DNA of 64,000 nucleotides from Mugil cephalus (GCF_022458985.1 NC_061781.1:16771001-16835000); one strand, 5' to 3'; positions 34,690-46,935 are shown, counted from the first letter of the stretch. Program-made: numbers and translations. The notes: generated by a model not told the origin, from the letters alone.

Positions 34690-35110
34690 CTGTATAAATT
34701 TAGGCGTTGATTAAAAGTCTAAATCAAGGCTAAATCTAAACTTTATTGTATATTGATCAATGACTATTCAGATTATTTAAGTCCAATATTTGGACACCAT
34801 TGTACAACTTACAGTTATTTTTTGGTCGATATTCATTATATAATTTAATCGTCTAGATTTGCTCTAAAAATAGACGTTGATATGAGGCCTTGATTTAGAC
34901 GTCTAAATCGAGTCTAAATCTAAACTACACTGTACACTGATTAATAACTGTTAAAAATGTTTTAATCCAACATTTGGCCATCATTTATACAACTTGCAGT
35001 TGTTGTTTTTTTAAATTTAATATTTAATGATTAATGCATTAAATTCTATCGTCTAGGTTTTGACTAAAATATAGACCGATTATAGACGAGCGAATTTCGG
35101 TCTAAACTTA
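34690..35110. repeat. Two tandem copies of an approximately 190-bp AT-rich repeat
   Basis: TCTAAATCTAAACT followed by a CAATATTTGGxCxxCATT block and ATxxAATTTAATCGTCTAG recurs at about 34725 and 34915. TAGACGTCTAAATC motifs give it a partly palindromic character. No coding content. Confidence 0.65.
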
Positions 35111-35194
35111 GATAAAAAATAAAAAAGACGTCTAATGCTCAGATTTACATATCATATGCACATTTTTTTTATTTTATTTGAACATATTTTCCAT

Positions 35195-35280
35195 GTACTC
35201 GCCTCTCGCCCAATGACAGCTGGGATAGGCTCCAGCAACGCTCGCGACTCTGGGATTAAGCGGTAGTAGAAGATGAGATG
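35195..35280 (-). repeat. Inverted copy of the CCTATCCCAGCTG-type fish repeat
   Basis: GACAGCTGGGATAGGCTCCAGC followed by GATTAAGCGGTAGTAGAAGATG is a common teleost dispersed-repeat end, opposite in orientation to 26040 and 41975. Confidence 0.6.
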
Positions 35281-36240
35281 AGATTTTAGCATTTGAGCCC
35301 CAACTTTCTATGCCACGGATTTTGGGATTTTTCTCTCCAAATGTAAATATTTTAGTTTTCTTGTGCCTCCAACCAGGTATTTATGTAAACTTGAACGCTG
35401 GATTTTATTTATTTATTTTTTCTTAATTTCTAGGTTCAAATAAGGAATGCACAATTGTAATGATTGACATGCCAGCAGCAATTGTCGCATTTCATGCATT
35501 TAATGAGTTAGTAGATGGAAAAATGGGAGCCTGGGAGTGAGGGACTAATGGGGAGTGAAAAGTGTGACCGTCAGCAGTCAGGGGGTGTAAAATGAATCTG
35601 TTTTGTGAAATCTATGTAAGTATGTGTCTTGAGCCCATCTGCCAAGCACGAAGACCAGAGGTTTCTGAGTGATCATTTATTAACCTAAATTTCCACATCA
35701 ATTTTCTTCAATATTTCACAGTGAAATGACTTGAAATATTGTACATTAGCAGTCAAGGTCACTGCAAACAAGAATTAAGGCAACATTTGAACAAACCTAT
35801 GAAGGAGAGGGTTTTATGATGGTTTGAACATGAAGAATTGAACTGTTGGGATGCATTTAGGTTGGGTGACTTTGTCAGTATGTTTCTTATTATACGGTAA
35901 AATTACTTGAAATGCAGTAATAGTGGGGGATGTTGTGAACATAATCAAGTCAGTAATTGAGGTAACCCATGAAGGAAATCGGCTTTTTAACCCTGATAAG
36001 TTTTATTAACATAACAAGCATGAACAAATAGACAAACGGCAAATAAACAATGTCAATATTTCATACAACAATAAAACACCAAAAAGCATTTAAAATTTGA
36101 ATAGGGATCTCTGAGGGATCTGTCATTTCATTCCGTGTGGAACCTCAGGAAGCAGTTGGGATGGGGGCGAAGCAGAGGTGCACATTGCACTTGTGACCCA
36201 TTGCTTTAGGTGTACCATTGCACCCTGTTTTTTGGCATGA
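35281..36240. other. Intergenic sequence between cassettes
   Basis: AT-rich with no recognised gene or transposon. It separates gene A from the second copy of the duplicated block. Confidence 0.4.
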
Positions 36241-36244
36241 CTGT

Positions 36245-37779
36245 GTGTGTGTCTCTCTTACGTTGGGTACACGTAGCTCCAGGATACAAAGAACATCACC
36301 TGGCTGTTTCCATGAGGGCGTGCTCAGACTGGGGCAATGCATGTAGATGCTGGTTCATGTAAAAAAAACAAAAACATCCATATAGATGCCAGTACTTAGA
36401 AGAACATGACCTTGTAATGAGACTGTCAGTGTGATTTACTAGCAAACACCTCAAATCTATTTGTCTGACCACACAAAGTGCTTGTTGATGACCTTATGAA
36501 AACAGTTGACTCCCGATTGGGAGCGCCGTCTAAAGGATCTTCGCTACCAGAGTCTGAAAACAAAAGCTACTGACAAAGACACTTGTACACACATGTGATG
36601 CTTTAACCTTTTAAGACCAGGTGCAAAATTTGCTTTCCCTCTTGTTCGAGAGGCGAGACTCAGTGAAGGATTGCTGGTTGAGGCGGCAGACCATGGACGT
36701 TGATTCCCATTAAAGAATCAGGAAACTTAGACAGAGAGATCCTTTTGTCTTTTTTAATACAGTTCTTTACAACGTGTGTGTATTTAGTGTGTGGTCTGAA
36801 AATATAAAGGAAATAATAAAATGTATTAGAAATATTCTCTGAATATTATTCAACAGGTAAATCAGAATAAACATTCAAATAAACTGCTATACGATTTACA
36901 GTTCACCAGTAATATTCCTTACTTATGTATGAACTGCTACTTAACACAATGGAGCAATAGTAATGTAATGTAAACAGTGGAGAAAACTATACAGTTTCCA
37001 ACATAACCTTAGCAGGGGCAAGACGTGCTTAACAGCATTAGCTTATATATCCAGAGTGTAAACAACAGCAAATAATTCGACATTTCACAATTCTTATTAA
37101 TATTAAGCTTAGACACGATCACAACAATAAACCGAGTTGTAATCTTAGTGCTAGCAAACTAAATATTCATCATATCATTAAACCACCACAGGCATCCAAA
37201 CTTAGCTGCAGTGCTAGCAAAGGGAAGAGCTTTCCATGTAACACAAAGTGCAATGAAAGTCGAAATATTAATAACTAAGAGGTAGAAAACACTTACATTT
37301 CGTCAAGAACGCACACAGGATACGGTAAACACGAACACATAGAGTCCATGCAGCTTCAGCCTGGTCACTAGCTGCTCTGCTGTTCGTCAGTGTGGCTGAT
37401 ATATTTTGACCCGTCCAGACTGCGTTACTGCCATTTCACCAGCAGACGGCGTCTCACGTGCTGGGCTTTCTCACACCTCTTAAAGGCATGAAGGCTTTTT
37501 TTATATGACTGAATAAACAAGCTTAATCGCTAGTCTATGGTCACACTGGTCATTTGACATTTTCAAAGCAGCCTAAAAGTGCTGTTTTTATCTTCAATCC
37601 AAAGTGAAGTTTGAAAACAAAAATATGTATCTGTGAAGTGGGATGTATTCATCATTTTGGTCAGTTTGTCATTATACTTTGGTAGGTCTTAGGGAGCTAT
37701 TGAATATGTATCTCTCCATATTTAATTATGTGTCTTTTCTTTAATTATAAATTAAAGTCTTAAAATGACACAGTTTCTG
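36245..37779. repeat. Segmental duplicate block, copy 2 (partner 23660-24300)
   Basis: It repeats the 23.7-24.3 kb block, with the putative solo LTR inserted at 36643-37475 and about 115 bp (around 37582-37695) that copy 1 has lost. Confidence 0.85.
36643..37475. mobile_element. Putative solo LTR, 833 bp, with 5-bp target duplication
   Basis: The insertion starts TG and ends CA and is flanked by CCTCT on both sides (36638-36642 and 37476-37480). The uninterrupted partner sequence at 24067-24071 has CCTCT once. These are the marks of an LTR retroelement or endogenous retrovirus left as a single LTR. Both strands lack a long frame. In minus orientation a poly-A-signal-like ATTAAA stands about 100 bp from the end, so the element probably runs on the - strand. 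Confidence 0.85.
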
Positions 37780-38288
37780 TGTTACGACTGAAGTCATATA
37801 ATTTGTCTGGCGGGAGTGTGGTCTCCCTGTTTTCTTTTTCTTCTTTTGGGCTGAGGCTGAGTGTCTTTTTATGCAGATTGGTGTTGCTGTTGGCGAGCTC
37901 CTCATCACCCTCACCTCCCACCCGGCCACCACCCGGATCGTTTGTTACTTTTGGTTTTTGTATTTGCTTTGTGTTCCAAGATCAGGAATGAACTGCCATT
38001 TTTGTTATTCCCTTTTTCTCCTGTTTTTTTTTTTTTTTTTTTTTTTTTTTGATAGAATGAGGTTGTCTCTGTTAGGTTAGACTTTGATAGTTTTCCAGTT
38101 AGAATCCTTTTGTGTGTTATTCTGGCCTGGGTTCACTCTGAAGTTGATATATGGTTTGTGTATTTCTTTAATTTGCCAAATAAACCCCTTCCTTTGTTCA
38201 CATTTGGTATCTTTTGTCCTTGTGGCTACTTGGGGAAGATGGGGGCCTTCTTTATGCTACGTCCCAGACCCCGAGACGGGATGTAACA
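37780..38288 (+). mobile_element. LTR-like element TGTTAC...GTAACA, 509 bp
   Basis: The ends TGTTAC and GTAACA are perfect 6-bp inverted termini as in many gypsy/ERV LTRs. A TATAATTTG box lies near the start and an AATAAA signal at about 38180. No matching target duplication is visible, so the borders are less certain than for the solo LTR next door. A truncated copy is at 24303. Confidence 0.6.
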
Positions 38289-38477
38289 CTGCATACAAGT
38301 ATTTCCGGTGTTCGTTCTGCACATAGCCACTCATCATAGGAAAAGCAGCTGAACGCACAAAAGCAAGTAAATGTTCAGTCTTTTAGGCTCAGTAGAGTGA
38401 TACAGAAGTGGTTTTTGTTCAGTACACTACAGTATGTTTCACTTCATTCATAACGTGCTCCCATAATTGTGTTTATT

Positions 38478-39115
38478 AGATAAGATTATCCTTTACATAT
38501 CCCACAGCAGGAACATTTGCAGTATTGCAGCAGTAGACCATTTAAAGACAGTGCACATAGGAGATAAGATAAATAAACAAGTAACTACAAATTACAGACA
38601 AAGAGATACATGTTGCACAACGAGGGAATAAAGGATATGTAAACGGTCTTTCCTATCTCCTGTAATTAGGAGCTTTCAGAGTCATCTGAGACTTTCTGAA
38701 GATTGCTGCTTGATGTCTGAAGTCTATGATGTAGAGGCAGAAAGGAATGGGAGCCAGGACAGTTCTTTGTAAAGCTCCAGTGCTGCAGACAACAGTCCTG
38801 TGTCCTTATACTCTGTGAGGACACAGCCTGTTCTGCTGAGTGACAAGCTGGTGCACCCCAGCTTGTCACTCAGCAGAACAGGCTGTAGGGTGTTGAAAGT
38901 ACTTGAGAAATAAAAAACAAACAACATGATTCTCACAGTGTTCCCAGCCTTCTCCAGATCCAGATCACAGAGAGCTCTATGCAGGAGGCAGATGATGGGG
39001 TCATCCACTCCAACACTGGGTTGGTGGAGAACTGAAATGGGTCCAGCAGTGAGGTCACCAGGGGGCGCAGATGAGCAGAGACCAGCCTCTCTAGTATCAT
39101 CACATCAGGTCATTA
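38478..39115 (-). mobile_element. Rex/CR1-like LINE fragment, copy 2
   Basis: On the - strand, DDPIICLLHRALCDLDLEK, then FSSTFNTLQPVLLSDKLG is RT domain sequence (AFNT with the upstream catalytic Asp lost), followed by the 3' tail GATAAAGG/CTTATC type at 38478. It contains a 28-bp snap-back hairpin. Confidence 0.75.
38824..38885. repeat. Perfect 28-bp inverted repeat with 6-nt loop
   Basis: The left arm 38824-38851 begins CAGCCTGTTCTGCTGAG. The right arm 38858-38885 is its exact reverse complement; the loop is TGCACC. The duplicated arm is RT coding sequence (LSDKLG region), so the hairpin arose inside the dead LINE by a foldback copy event. Confidence 0.88.
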
Positions 39116-39229
39116 CATTTATGTCACTACACTAGGTGGAGCCTTCTATGAAGACGGGCTGATACTGTCTTAATAATCTTAACTTTAAAGTCCTCACAAA
39201 ATGATTAGTTTTTAGGTATTTGTGTGCAC

Positions 39230-40180
39230 ACACGAGATAAGAAAAATAAACATTACGTAACTATAAAATATAGACAATGAAATACAACAGAAATCTTACA
39301 TTTGTGGTAGATGTAGGTCTGTTAGACATGTTGCACAATGAGGGAATGCAGGACATGTAAACAGTCTTTCCTATCTCCTGTAATTAGGAGATTTCAGAGT
39401 CATCTGAGACTTTCTGAAGATTGCTGCTTGCCAAAAGATGTCTGAAGTCTACGGTGTAGAGCCAGAAAGGAGTGGGAGCCAGGACAGTTCCTTGTATGCT
39501 GCAGAAAACAGTCCTGTGTCGTCACATAGTGTGGTCTGTTGTGATCATGTAGTCTAGTGTCTATGATATAAGGTGGTGGTCTATCAAAGTGGTGTTGTTG
39601 AAAGTACTTGAGAAATAAAAATCTGTTAAGAGACATTCTTTTATTTAGTGTACTTGGTTGTTGTGATGTGAGATTAATTGTATTGCCGTTTACTGAGGTG
39701 CAGTACTTCGTTTCCACCACAGTGAGTCGCACCGTTACGCTGTGTCATCACATTTTTGTTTAGGCCACGCTCCCCTTTTCACTTTTACTGCACATGTGAA
39801 GTTCAGTGCTCATTCTTCTCACTCCATGACTAAGAGAAATTTTGGAGTTGTTTTAAGTCTCAAAAAAATATATACCCCAAAGGGAAAAAGAAAATCATTG
39901 CCTCCTTCACGTTATTCCCCGAGTTCAGCGCTGTTGAAGCTGTGAAGCTCAAGAAAAACAAGCAACATGATTCTCACAGTGTTCCCAGCCTTCTCCAGAT
40001 CCAGATCACAGAGAGCTCTATGCAGGAGGCAGATGATGGGGTCATCCACTCCAACGCTGGGTTGGTGGAGAACTGAAATGGGTCCAGCAGTGAGGTCACC
40101 AGAGGGCGCAGATGAGCAAAGACCAGCCTCTCTAGTATCTTCACATCAGGTCATTACATTTATATCACTACACTAAGTAA
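39230..40180 (-). mobile_element. Rex/CR1-like LINE fragment, copy 3
   Basis: The 3' part (39230-39620) and the RT-coding part (39960-40140) of the same LINE are separated by about 330 bp of other sequence. Homologous DNA is TTCTCACAGTGTTCCCAGCC at 24923, 38931 and 39972. Confidence 0.65.
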
Positions 40181-40519
40181 CGGCTTCTATGAAGATGGCT
40201 GATACTGTCTTAAAAATCCTAACTTTAAAGTCCTCATAAAATTGTTAGAGCTAAAGAGGATGATCCCATCCAAACCACGCCAGTGTGCTCTGATTTGTGT
40301 GTTTAAATAGTCAGGCACCACCCATACATGATCAAGCTGAGAGGCAAAACGGAGCTTCATAAAGAAGAGACGGAGCGGGAGGGGCATTCTTATTCATAGC
40401 TTTTAAATAGCTCAGGAATTGACAAACTCCCAAAAGACCACTGCTAAAACCTATAAAACAGTCACATGCATATTTCATATAAAATGTTTTTATGCAACAT
40501 ATGCAACAAAAAAAAGCCT

Positions 40520-43500
40520 TCATGAACAAGTTGTATACACACAACTAACTTCCTGTTCATTTGTTCCCTCTGCTGCTGGACTGGCAGGTTTCTCTGTTCA
40601 ACACAGTACAATGGTGTGAGCTTGAAACTTTGTTGACTTTCATGTGTGAGATTTCTCCCCACAAAGGAACAGGAAGGAAGATGTCTTTGCAGTAACAGTC
40701 TCTGTGCACACCATGGTCAAGCTGATCTCTACTCAGTTAAGTGTCCTGAGGTGACATGTTATGATTAAGTACTGAGAAAATTAAATGTCAAGGACAGAAG
40801 GTCATCCAGCATTCAAAAATAAAGCTGAGTACACCAACCTTCCATACAAGCAAACCTTGTGGCAGTCATTACATACAGTATATTATTTGAAAAAAAGCAG
40901 TTAGAAAAATTAGTACTGTATGGTGAGATGTAAGGCAATGCTGCATGTTAGCGGGCCCTGGTCTTCCGAAGGTAAGGCCGCCTCACCTCAATTTCAAGGC
41001 AGGTTTCATAAATAACTTCGCTTTGCTCCGGCTAGAAAGACAGAGCAAAAAGTTCATATGTTCAATTTCTCAAGATGCATCAGTCACTTTGAAAAGCAAC
41101 GGCTCAACAATATTGTTTAAAAATCTAAACTTCTCAATGGACAAGATTATGATTATTGTATTTACCATTTCTACAGCAGGAGGAGGATTATTTCTGTAAG
41201 AAAAAGGGGCATGATGTGAGTACGTTGCAGCAGTACAATGTCACATTAATGCAAATTGAAGGGAAGCAAGTTCAACTTACAGTAGACAGAGTCCTCTGAG
41301 AAGGATGAAAACTAACACAAAGATCAGGAAACACACACAAGGAACACCAACCGCCACAGCGATTATTTGGTCAGGCAACTCTCCAGGTTTCTCTAGAAAG
41401 AAAATACCTTCTCAGTATTAACATGCAGTTTAATGTGTAGGGTCATTGTTTCACAGAGGAAGCAGGGGGTGAGGCGTGTCCTGTTGTCATGCCAGCTGTA
41501 CTCATAAAATATGTCACTTTGTTGATCTCATAGAATAAAAAGTGTTTTTATTTAATGTGTGGTGAGGAGGTAACTTTAACAAGTGCTTCCGCTGAACCTG
41601 ATCTCAATGATTTGATGTTGTACGATGAAGTGTGTTTGACTTTGTGTTCACATTCTGACTCTGACACACCTGTGAGTAAAGTGCAAAAGAAGACAGTATG
41701 ACTCAGCACTTACACCACAAGCACAGGTCTGAACTACAGTCAAAACAGTAACAAGACAGACCATACTATTACCAGACATCACAAACACCTATGTGGGTCA
41801 GAGTCTGCTTAAAAAATAAATACACACAAATCTAGTGGCTTCTAATTATGTTAGAACTGATGAAAACTCATGTTCAAAATAAGAAATAAAAAGCTGACAG
41901 ACCTTAGAGTATCTCTTAGTGCTCCCCTTTAGTGTTATAAATGGATGACAAACAACTAAAAATGTTGGCCAGAACTCTCATAGGTTGCTGGAGCCTATCC
42001 CATCTGGCATTGGGCGAGAGGCGGGGTAGACCCTGGACAAGTCACTTTGTTGATCTCCTACAATGAAAAACTGTTTTTATTTAATGTGTGGTGAGGAGAT
42101 AACTTTAACAAGACAACGCCGCCATAGTGTAGCTCTTTGTGTCTATGCCTCAAGGCCAGATGAACAAGTGTGTTTGATGTTGTGTTCACATTCCGACTCT
42201 GACACACCTTTGTGTAAAGTGTAAAAGCAGTAGGACTCAACACTTACACCACAAGCACAGGTCTGAACTACAGTCAAAACAGTAACAAGACAGACCATAC
42301 TATTCCCAGACATTACAAACACCTATGTGGGTCAGAGTCTGCTTAAAAAATAAACACACACAAATGGAGTGGCCTCTAATTATGTTAGAACTTATGAAAA
42401 CTCAAAATAAGAAATAAAAGGCGGACAGACCAAAGAGTATCTCTTAGTGTTCCCCTGCAAAGTAAATTAAAGATGCTCTAATTTAAAGTATTCTATACCT
42501 TAAATTACCTAGTTGTGCTTCCCCTGGTGCCACACCAAGTATGAACATCTAAAAATGTTGGCCAGAACTCTTTCAGCCTCCGACAAGACGAGAACATATG
42601 ACATATGTTGGCTGACACCTGTTTACATCTGGGGCAGGATCAGCCCCTGATACATTCTTGCCACCTTGTCCCTTGACAAATGAAGTCTGTGTAACACCTT
42701 AAACTATCAATCCATGTCTAACACAACATCTCTGCCATCTCCGCCATCATCACCCAGCACCAGCTTCAGAGGACTAGTCATGTGGTCCGAATGTCTGAGT
42801 CTCACCTCCTTAAACAAGTCCTATCCTCCCAGTTTTCTTTTAGAAAAGGTTTGAGGACAACATCACAACAAACCTCAAGAATTGCCACATAGACCCTAAG
42901 ACCTGGGAGGCCACAGCAACCCTATCCCTGCCAAAGTTTGGGGGTCTAGGATTGGACTCTTTGCCCACTTGAAGACCCACAAGGACCAGGAAGGAGGATA
43001 GTCATACTCGACCCTGAATGACTGCCGATCATTATCATTATGCAACAACATTCCCACCCTGTATACCAAACCAGTAATTACAGTTAGAATGTGGTCTTAA
43101 CATACAGACACCCAGCGACATGATGGTGCAAATCATTCCCTCTCGCTGTCCACATTTCTTTCCTCACATCGCTGTGCTGCAATTCAGTCTTGGTTTCATT
43201 TTTCCAAGTGAGGCTTTTGCATAACTGCTCAGATGTTTTTCTTCATATGGTGACGCCTCTGTATATACTCTGGTAAAGTCTTAATAATAGACTGGGATGT
43301 AGATGTTGTGGTATTTTTGTACCATCTTGCAGTGACCGCCCCTATGATTTCATGGTGTAAGTCTGAGCAACGGTTTCCAAATACAAATACCAGAGTTGGA
43401 AACTCCAAACATTTTATCTGCTTAATAGATGAAGAAATATCCCGCACTGCCATGAAGGCAGAATGCTAATACAGATTGAACATTTCCTACATTTCCCAGC

Positions 43501-45877
43501 TTCACATGGAAATAATATTACTAGCTAAACAAGAGCTGACTTTTACTGCACAAGTACAGCTCTGATCATAAATGTACAAACCCTTATTCTCACATAATTC
43601 ATTTGTTCTTATCTGTGAGCTACAAACGTTAAAGAACCCTTCAGTTCAATGTCTGGTGTGACACCGTTGTGCAGCAATAAACAGCAGCTAAACATCTCAG
43701 GTAACTTCTGAGGTCTGAGGTGGTGTTTGGTTGGTTTCCTCACATGAACAACTTGCTGTTGTATTTAGGTCAGGACTTTGACTTGGTTGAACGGAAACTT
43801 TTTTTTTGTACTTCTTTTACTGTACATTTGTAGAATGACTTGTGTGCTTGTGGTCGATGTCTTTCTGAGAGTCAGCTCAGACAGAAGTCCTTACGTTTTC
43901 TTTTAGAAATTGCTTGTATAATTCTGAATTTGTACTGGCTACGGTGCAGCAGACACACCCAAACAAGAACAGTGCCATCAGCAATGCAGTGGTTAATCTC
44001 CAGACTTGAGTCTCTTATTCTATTTTGGTTTCATCTATCCACTCTTCAGAAAGCTCCTTGTTTTGTTAAGACCAAACCATGAAAAATTCCTTAAAGAAAA
44101 CTGGTCACTGAACAAGACTCAGGTCTCATAACACTGTTTAAAAAAACACTCCTGAACAGATGGACTCTAACTTGGCCTTGACATTAATGTAATCCTAGAG
44201 GTGCACATACTTTTGCACCTCACAGCCAAACCAACCAACCGAAGCATAATATTTCAGTTCCGTTTGTATGACTGGGTTCTCTGTGTCTACTGTCAGGTCT
44301 GAAAATCCACTCTCGGTTTGATTAATGTTTGTGCGGAAATGAGGAATTTTGGAAGCGTGCAAGTATTTGACAGCACAAGATAAAACGAAACAGAAACTAC
44401 CCAAGGCTGGGAAATTAAGTCAGACTGTTTCAGGAGAACTGTACTTTACTCCAAAAGCGAGTCAGTCAGTTAAAATGTTAAAATGTCCAACTTTACAGCA
44501 GAAACTAATCCATTTTTGACAAATGACAAATTTGTTTTAAATTAGGATCTTGGTATAAATAGTCAGCAACTTTCTTACCTCTGTCTTTACTGGATAGTGA
44601 CTCATGACATTTTTAAAGCATAACATAGTTACACAAGAAAATAAAGGCCTCCCATACACAACTATAGCAGAAGGCTGCAAGCTGTCATTAACGTTAAATG
44701 TTGCAATAAACAATATCATGTTCTGTTTTCCTTCCTCTGTGGAGAACCCTCTATTTCCTCGTCTCCTGATCTTTACCATGCTGGCGAACCAACTCTGACT
44801 GCTGAAATGCTTGATGGTGCAATAAATGTTAATTCTGCACTCCGACTTGATGTCCAGTTACCGAACCAGGGGTATACACACTAAACAGTATTTCCTTCAG
44901 TGCCTTTGGCAATTGTCCCATTCTACTGTGATGCCTCATAATAAATTTAGAATTATATTCAAAATGAGAGAATTTGCATATAATACAGTTTGGAAGTGTA
45001 AACTTATACTGTGACTGTGACCACAGGATTCTGTTGCTCTCTGCTCTTTGCACCAGGAAGCATTTAAGTTGTGTTTGATGCAGATATTTAGGAAGGATTA
45101 ACACACCTGTAATTATGAGCTGCCAGCTCTGTTGCCAGACTCCGGTGTTTGTGATCATATCACAAGTGTAGTTTCCCCTGTGATCCACCTGGGCCTTCTC
45201 TATGATGAGTGCATACAGTTCACTCTCTAACTGAGACATGTTCATGTTCAGGCGGACAGCTTCCTCGGTGGCAAAAAGCTTTTCCTGTGGTTTGAAACTG
45301 AACAGGTGAACTCCATCCATTGTCCATTTCAGTAGACTGAGTCCGCCGATTGAGTTGCTGTTACAGGTTAAGGTCACCGTGCTGCCAGCCACCTCTGATA
45401 TGATGTTCCCTTCTGAAAATAATTTAACACAAATAAATCATACAAAATATATTTGTTTCACCCAAGTTGTCAACATCACACTACACTACAGTTAAATTAA
45501 TTGCTGACTTTTTCTATTTTTATATATACTGCTGTTGACTAGGCTTGGTATCTGGTATCTGGTGTCTTCTTGTTGGCTGCTAGCTGGTAGCTGGCTGCTA
45601 ACCTGGTGGTCGGTCCTCAGACAGGACTCGGCTAGATTCATAAAACTTCTGCCAGCCGCCTCTTATCTTGTCTTAGCTGAGCACATCAGTTAAAAAACAC
45701 AGTAAAACCCTGACTCTTCAAAGGTAATTCTGTTCTGATCCAATCATCTAAAAGAAAGCAAATGCTTGTACTCGTTGTCAGACAATGCGTACCTGACGGT
45801 AAGAGAATCTGGAAGATGCAGCACAGAATCAGAGTCAAAGTCCAGTTGATGCTCAAATATCTAGAAAAATCCTCCAT
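40520..45877 (-). CDS. Single-V-set Ig receptor, gene R (CD226/TIGIT-like candidate), isoform with tyrosine-motif tail
   Basis: Exons: leader 45793-45877 (MEDFSRYLSINW then LTLILCCIFQILLPS); V-set 45107-45412 (GSTVTLTCNSNS, LLKWTMDGVHLFS, GNYTCDMITNTGVWQQSWQL); membrane 41281-41392 (EKPGELPDQ, then IIAVAVGVPCVCFLIFVLVF); tails 41166-41193 (NNPPPAVEM), 40987-41031 (PEQSEVIYETCLEIE) and 40520-40591 (KPASP..EQEVSCVYTTCS, stop). All junctions have GT/AG and the phases fit throughout (1-1-2-0-0), giving about 215 residues. The V domain has both cysteines and the core Trp; TNTGVWQ resembles the TYPxGTWQ strand of CD226, the receptor of nectin/PVR proteins, but lacks the Pro. Two tail motifs, VIYETC and CVYTTC, resemble ITIM/ITSM sites with Cys at +3 instead of Ile/Val/Leu. 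CD226/TIGIT kinship is a hypothesis; another V-set receptor family is possible. Confidence 0.7.
41460..42540. repeat. Internal tandem duplication of receptor-intron sequence
   Basis: The block with TTAATGTGTGGTGAGGAG, GACTCAACACTTACACCAC and TTACCAGACATCACAAACACC appears once at 26.18-26.53 kb but twice here (about 41530-41950 and 42070-42430). The second copy carries the short GAGCCTATCCCATCTGG repeat. Confidence 0.75.
42725..42970 (+). mobile_element. LINE 3'-ORF scrap, duplicate of 26810-27110
   Basis: Same GGACTxGTCATGTGGTCCG sequence as the first copy but shortened at its left end. It supports the co-duplication of the whole 25.8-28 kb and 41.3-44 kb segments. Confidence 0.65.
43877..44013 (-). 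CDS. Alternative membrane/short-tail exon (module a) of gene R
   Basis: Spliced to the V exon (phase 1), it reads ETQVWRLTTALLMALFLFGC then VCCTVASTNSELYKQFLKEN and VRTSV, stop. That is one membrane span and a tail of about 20 residues without ITIM-like sites. It lies between the V exon and the module-b membrane exon, so it would be an alternative 3' end of the same gene. The acceptor (AATAAG|AGACTC) has no polypyrimidine tract, and an AAC|GTAAGG near the end could act as a donor. A partial duplicate is at 27768-28060. Confidence 0.45.
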
Positions 45878-46784
45878 CGAATCCTGAAAACAAAGACAAA
45901 TTTGTTTATCTAGGTTATCTAAATATCTGACCTGGTCTGCACTAAGCAGCATGTATTTATTTATGTTTTTGTCTAAACTGACAAATGAACAGCCTCTTAC
46001 CGTTAGTCTGTAGCACCACTTCTGTTCTGAGTTTCTTAATTCTGAACTGCACCTGTAGTGTTGGAGAGGGCAACAGAAACTACACAAGAAGACGTTGTAT
46101 ATCTTTAACTGATTCAATTCAAGTGAGCTTAGACCTGGCCTGACACACACACACAAACACACAAGAGTAATAGTTTCCACACAGGAAGTGAATACTCAAA
46201 TGCCACTGGTGGTCTGTGACCATGTGAAAGTCTTTTTTTGTTGTTTGTTTGCTTGCAGAAGAGGTTGTGAGACTTTCCTTTGGCACTTGTAGACTCTGTT
46301 TCTTTGTCTGTCATTGTACCGTTAAACTAATACCCCCATCCAGAGTGTGAGAGGCCTTTGATTGCACCTTATCTCTCATAGTTTTCATTATCATCTTTGA
46401 AAAAAAAAAAAAAAAAAAAAAAATCTTTCAGGAAGCCTGTATCTGATACCTGTGGCTGTAAACCTGACACCCGTGTGAAAAGGTAAACGCCTTGATTTTC
46501 CTGGTTAGACTGGAATTTAAGAAATGCAGTCATGTCACCCCACATCAAACAACTGTGAGGTGACATTTAACAATAGGAGCATTGTCACAGGCCAGTTGTG
46601 GAGTCATGCATCATTACTGACAAAACTAATGCAAGACTCATAGTGGCACTATGTGGAATCAGGATACACGTAGACATGGTCCCAAACACAGTGTAACTAT
46701 GTAGAAGGGTTTTCTGGGAGCTGATCCTGAAATGCTTTTAACACTCTATTCATGTCTATCAAAAAGGAATCTGCTCTATGTTTT

Positions 46785-46935
46785 TTTTTTTTTTTTTTTT
46801 TACAAATGTACAAATGTAAAAACGACATGCAGGACGGGTCGGTCAGTGCAGGGGTCGAAATGGGGCAACCTGCAACGAGGACTGTAGCCTCAACACATGT
46901 GGTGGATGTTCTACCCACGGAGCTGAACACCACCC
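46785..46935 (-). mobile_element. tRNA-derived SINE
   Basis: Read on the - strand from 46931: GTGTTCAGCTCCGTGGGTAG resembles the tRNA A box and surroundings (TAGCTCAGTTGGTAGAGC), and CATTTCGACCCCTGCACTG matches a B box with its downstream part. A-rich tail follows at 46783-46801. It is the common fish SINE head; the tail is short. No functional tRNA is expected. Confidence 0.75.

Noticed and set aside
34690..35110. Possible CRISPR-like or satellite array
   Set aside because: Only two degenerate AT-rich units; no short identical repeats with unique spacers, and the context is eukaryotic.
46697..46933. Reverse frame of 78 codons with a polylysine run
   Set aside because: It is the tRNA-derived SINE with its A tail.
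46800..46935. Possible functional tRNA gene
   Set aside because: A and B box similarity is only partial, the acceptor stem does not pair convincingly and an A tail follows; a SINE explains it better.
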